A DNA stretch of 49,304 bases from a virus. The first letter of the stretch is position 1. Each line of letters starts with the position of its first letter. The translations under genes and the position numbers were made by a program. Location of the stretch: the IMG/VR virus record IMGVR_UViG_3300045977_000284, positions 1 to 49,304 of that record. One strand, written 5' to 3'. The notes below the pieces were generated by a model, which searched no databases, was not told where the DNA came from, and was given only the letters and a program-made list of their open reading frames with translations. Shown one piece after another: positions 47,017-49,304 of the stretch.

Positions 47017-47720
47017 GCAAGCCATTCCTCAGACTGAAGCCGGCAATCGATGCCGAGTCGCGCGAGTGGGCTGCGCAAATGGTGATCGAGAATCACTACC
47101 TGCATACCAGGCCCGATCCGCGCACGCGGCCGCTGTGCTACCTTGTCGAGATCAACGACGTCTACCCGGTCGGCTGCCTCTGGTTCGGACGTCCGGAAAG
47201 CACCCGTTGCTACGTCGGCGGGTTGACCTACGGCAGCCTGGCTGACGTCCAGGCCGGCCGGGCCGCCCACGATCGTTGGGAGGTCCTCAACCTCTCCCGC
47301 GTCTGGTTCAGCGCGGACGTGCAGGCCGGCGGCCGTCTCCATGACCCCAAGTATCTCCCCGGGTTTGTCGATCGCCGCGGCGTCTTCCGTTCGACCCTGG
47401 CTTCCACGGCGATCGCGGCCGCCCTGGCAAGGATCGGGTTCGATTACCTCAATGCCTATCTGCCTTGCTTCCTCGAACAGCCGTACGTCATCCGCGCCGT
47501 GCTGAGCTACTGCAACACGTATTTGCATCGCGGCGTGATCTACCGGGCGGCCGGCTTCAGCCTGGCTCGCGCGAACAAGGAAGGAATCGAGACGTGGTGG
47601 ACGCCTGCCGTGTTGCCGTTGACCGAGCTGCAAGATCGCGTCATCCGCCGGCTGAGCAAGAGAGATCCCCGTGCGAAGCGTATTCGTGCGGCGGCTGCCG
47701 GACTCGCCGCACAGAGATAG
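47013..47720 (+). CDS. Mom-like DNA modification acyltransferase (GNAT fold)
   Basis: A 235-residue protein with the plan of phage Mom-like GNAT proteins. It has an N-terminal MVIENHYLHTRPDPRTRPL and VYPVGCLWFGRPESTRC. The middle is WEVLNLSRVWFSADVQAGGR (compare Mom's ELSRLWV-type block), then TLASTAIAAALARIGFDYLN. The end YCNTYLHRGVIYRAAGFSLA is the typical last strand and helix. Phage Mu Mom converts adenine to a carbamoylmethyl-type derivative that blocks restriction. A homologous role is inferred. Confidence 0.65.
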   Translation: MSKPFLRLKPAIDAESREWAAQMVIENHYLHTRPDPRTRPLCYLVEINDVYPVGCLWFGRPESTRCYVGGLTYGSLADVQAGRAAHDRWEVLNLSRVWFSADVQAGGRLHDPKYLPGFVDRRGVFRSTLASTAIAAALARIGFDYLNAYLPCFLEQPYVIRAVLSYCNTYLHRGVIYRAAGFSLARANKEGIETWWTPAVLPLTELQDRVIRRLSKRDPRAKRIRAAAAGLAAQR

Positions 47721-47722
47721 GT

Positions 47723-47750
47723 AAAAAAACGGGTTAGATGGAACTAACCC
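47723..47750 (-). terminator. minus-strand terminator-like hairpin
   Basis: GGGTTAG/CTAACCC (47731-47737 with 47744-47750, 6-base loop). On the minus strand it is followed by TTTTTTT (47729-47723). It would stop leftward transcription, although no leftward gene is seen to its right. Confidence 0.5.
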
Positions 47751-47799
47751 CCACCGCGATCAACGAAGCTCTGAAGCATCAACGACGAAAGGGATATCC

Positions 47800-48309
47800 A
47801 TGGATTTCAGAATCGCCAATGCCGTTTCTCCGCTTCGCGCGCTCTGTGAAGAGGTCAAGAAGATCCTCTCGAAAGGCACAATCGACTATATGGTTGTTAT
47901 TTCGGATGAAGACGAAATGGCTTTCGCGAGTAACGATAATCGAGATGGACAAATTGCCTATCTGACGCGCGTGCTCGAAAAGCTGGAAGCAAGCTCGCGA
48001 AAAGCAATCAAGGCAAAGGCACAGCGGAGAAGAGCTGGAGAGGCAGTTCTTTCCGGCGTGCTCGAACTTTTCGCCGCAAGCGATGAGAGCCTTGCCGCCA
48101 GTGCTACGACTACCAAGGGGATGTGGCGCGAACTCATATGCCGGGAAATCGGAAGGCGAAGTCGCTTAAAGAAACTGGAGAGACATGCAGCACTGATGGA
48201 AAAAGAAATGCTCGCGACGCGGCGGGCGCTCTCTATTCTGACCGCGGATCAATTGGCCCAGGTCCGCCGATTAACGCATGATCTTCTTAACCAAGGAGAT
48301 CGGAAATGA
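47800..48309 (+). CDS. hypothetical helical protein
   Basis: A 169-residue protein starting MDFRIANAVSPLRALCEEVK, with AAAGGGATATCC before the ATG. After a short beta part (TIDYMVVISDEDEMAFASND) it is almost wholly helical with charged heptads (SRLKKLERHAALMEKEMLAT). Possibly a coiled-coil DNA-binding or structural protein. No family recognised. Confidence 0.6.
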   Translation: MDFRIANAVSPLRALCEEVKKILSKGTIDYMVVISDEDEMAFASNDNRDGQIAYLTRVLEKLEASSRKAIKAKAQRRRAGEAVLSGVLELFAASDESLAASATTTKGMWRELICREIGRRSRLKKLERHAALMEKEMLATRRALSILTADQLAQVRRLTHDLLNQGDRK

Positions 48310-48351
48310 TTAATCGACCGCATCGGGCGCCAGCGGCGGGTATGCTTGTGC

Positions 48352-49056
48352 ATGTCCGATGCCCTGAACGAGCAAGAGAAACTCCGCGCGGCGGCCCTCA
48401 AGGCGTGGGAGACACGTCGCCAGCGGAAGTCCGGTGCGCAGAAGGCGCCAGACAAGTCGCAGGAAGAGAAGAAGGCCAAGCGCCGGAGTCTGCCGCAGAT
48501 CTTCAGCGACGAGGACATCGAGTCCTTCGCCGCGACGGCGGCGGCGATCATTGCCGCGGCCAAGTCGCCGGCCAGGAAACACAAGGCGCGCCGGGACCTG
48601 GTGATGTACAGCATGGGCCGCTACGCCGGCCTGCGCGTTTCCGAGTTTCGCAAGCTGCACGTGCCCGACGTCGACCTGGAGGGGGGCTGGCTCTTCATCA
48701 TCAAGAGCAAGAACGGCGTCGATCGCAACATCCCGATTGCCGAGAAGCTCCTGCCTCTGCTGCGCGATTGGATCGGGGATCGCCGATCGGGGCTCGTCTT
48801 CCCGGGCCGCGGCGCCGGCGGCAAGCTATCGGATCGGACCTGGCAACGACGCATCAAGGCTTTGGCGCAGGCCGCGAATGTGGTCAAGCGCACCACCCCG
48901 CATCGCCTGCGGCACACTTTCGCCACCAATTACCTCGAAATCAATGGCAACATCCGCGAGGTCCAGGAGTTGCTCGGGCATTCGAGCGTGCAAACGACGG
49001 AGATCTACGCCCATGTGAAGCCTGGACGAACCAAGCGCGGCGTGGATCGGCTGTGA
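48352..49056 (+). CDS. short tyrosine recombinase (XerC/D-like)
   Basis: A 234-residue recombinase. The catalytic set is complete: R95 in YAGLRVSEFR, Lys near 118-120 (IIKSKNGVDR), H184 and R187 in PHRLRHTFAT, H210 in LLGHSSVQTT and Y219 in EIYAHV. The N-terminal 45 residues are basic and lysine-rich (KAPDKSQEEKKAKRRSLPQI), and there is no room for a full core-binding domain. The ATG at 48352 lacks a strong binding site. It may resolve multimers or act as a second recombinase besides the integrase. Confidence 0.85.
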   Translation: MSDALNEQEKLRAAALKAWETRRQRKSGAQKAPDKSQEEKKAKRRSLPQIFSDEDIESFAATAAAIIAAAKSPARKHKARRDLVMYSMGRYAGLRVSEFRKLHVPDVDLEGGWLFIIKSKNGVDRNIPIAEKLLPLLRDWIGDRRSGLVFPGRGAGGKLSDRTWQRRIKALAQAANVVKRTTPHRLRHTFATNYLEINGNIREVQELLGHSSVQTTEIYAHVKPGRTKRGVDRL

Positions 49057-49078
49057 CCAATTTGAAAGGAATCCACCA

Positions 49079-49282
49079 ATGAAAGCCGAAGAAGCTCTAC
49101 TCAAGTGCGCATTCATCGTAGGATCCGTTCTGATGCTGAGTCTGGATGAGATCGATTCCGCTGCGGCGATCGAGGGCCTTAGACCCGAATATCGCGACCA
49201 GATTCTTGCGATCAAGAGGTGCAGGGTTTCTCTTGATGAAGCATTGGCCGCGGCATGGAAGGGGACGCCGAAAATAGGCTGA
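49079..49282 (+). CDS. hypothetical small protein
   Basis: A 67-residue protein starting MKAEEALLKCAFIVGSVLML, with AAAGGAATCCACC before the ATG. It is mainly helical (DQILAIKRCRVSLDEALAAA). It follows the recombinase by 22 bases; its stop is 2 bases before the candidate joint-crossing ATG at 49285. Family not recognised. Confidence 0.55.
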   Translation: MKAEEALLKCAFIVGSVLMLSLDEIDSAAAIEGLRPEYRDQILAIKRCRVSLDEALAAAWKGTPKIG

Positions 49283-49284
49283 AA

Positions 49285-49304
49285 ATGTCGCATTTGGTAC
49301 AAAA
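49285..49304 (+). CDS. start of a frame that runs off the window end
   Basis: ATG at 49285 followed by six open codons to the last base. If the molecule is circular, the frame continues in phase into bases 1-223, giving an 80-residue protein. No strong binding site stands in front (GGCTGAAA). Confidence 0.3.

Noticed and set aside
47738-47965. 75-codon frame before the 47800 gene
   Set aside because: Its larger part reads the 47800 gene out of frame; only the first 25 codons could be a leader peptide, with no support.

Overview
The window looks like the genome, or nearly the whole genome, of a temperate, tailed, siphovirus-type (HK97-fold) bacteriophage or prophage of a GC-rich bacterium. 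The host cannot be named from the sequence. A planctomycete-like host is only a guess, based on overall composition and the kind of accessory genes. An open frame can be read across the joint between the last and first bases, which fits a circular or circularly permuted molecule, but this is not proven.

Layout. (1) About 0.1-6.7 kb is a leftward operon of early genes with tight ATGA overlaps: a small unknown protein, a DUF5131 (Gp37/Gp68-like) protein, a clamp-loader-like AAA ATPase, small unknowns, a DUF932 protein and a small membrane protein. A 1,962-bp IS1595-family element with passenger genes has split the AAA gene and left an 8-bp target duplication. Two consecutive intergenic gaps of this operon carry what I read as twister-type self-cleaving ribozymes just upstream of start codons. 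(2) About 6.9-31.2 kb is the rightward late operon: excisionase-like HTH, small and large terminase, portal, prohead protease, major capsid, head decoration and fibre-like proteins, connectors, tail terminator, tail tube, tail chaperone with a -1 frameshift, tape measure and tail/adhesin proteins. Three glycosyltransferases are interspersed, the last fused to a methyltransferase. (3) About 31.2-34.3 kb is a set of small membrane and exported proteins that probably includes lysis functions, ended by a strong terminator. (4) About 34.4-36.4 kb is the integration module: tyrosine integrase, a tRNA-Pro(GGG)-derived attP-like segment and a lipoprotein gene in the usual place of a lysogenic conversion gene. 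(5) About 36.7-39.4 kb encodes a Dam-like DNA adenine methylase, a zinc-ribbon protein and a HerA/FtsK-like ATPase. (6) About 39.4-40.5 kb has no convincing gene but holds tRNA-like elements and a densely base-paired, probably pseudoknotted RNA that ends in a T-run. (7) About 40.5-49.3 kb is a rightward replication and regulation block: a TOPRIM-like/DUF3987 primase-helicase, an iteron-rich origin candidate, zinc-finger proteins, a triple-SANT regulator, a sigma-70 region 2 protein, a Mom-like DNA modification acyltransferase and a second, short tyrosine recombinase.

How it fits together. The integrase and attP set up lysogeny. The leftward genes, DUF3987 protein and iterons would act in replication. 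The sigma-like and SANT proteins could switch on late genes. The methylase and Mom-like protein could protect the DNA from restriction. The glycosyltransferases could modify the virion or the host surface. All functional names come from motif recognition by eye; no database search was possible.
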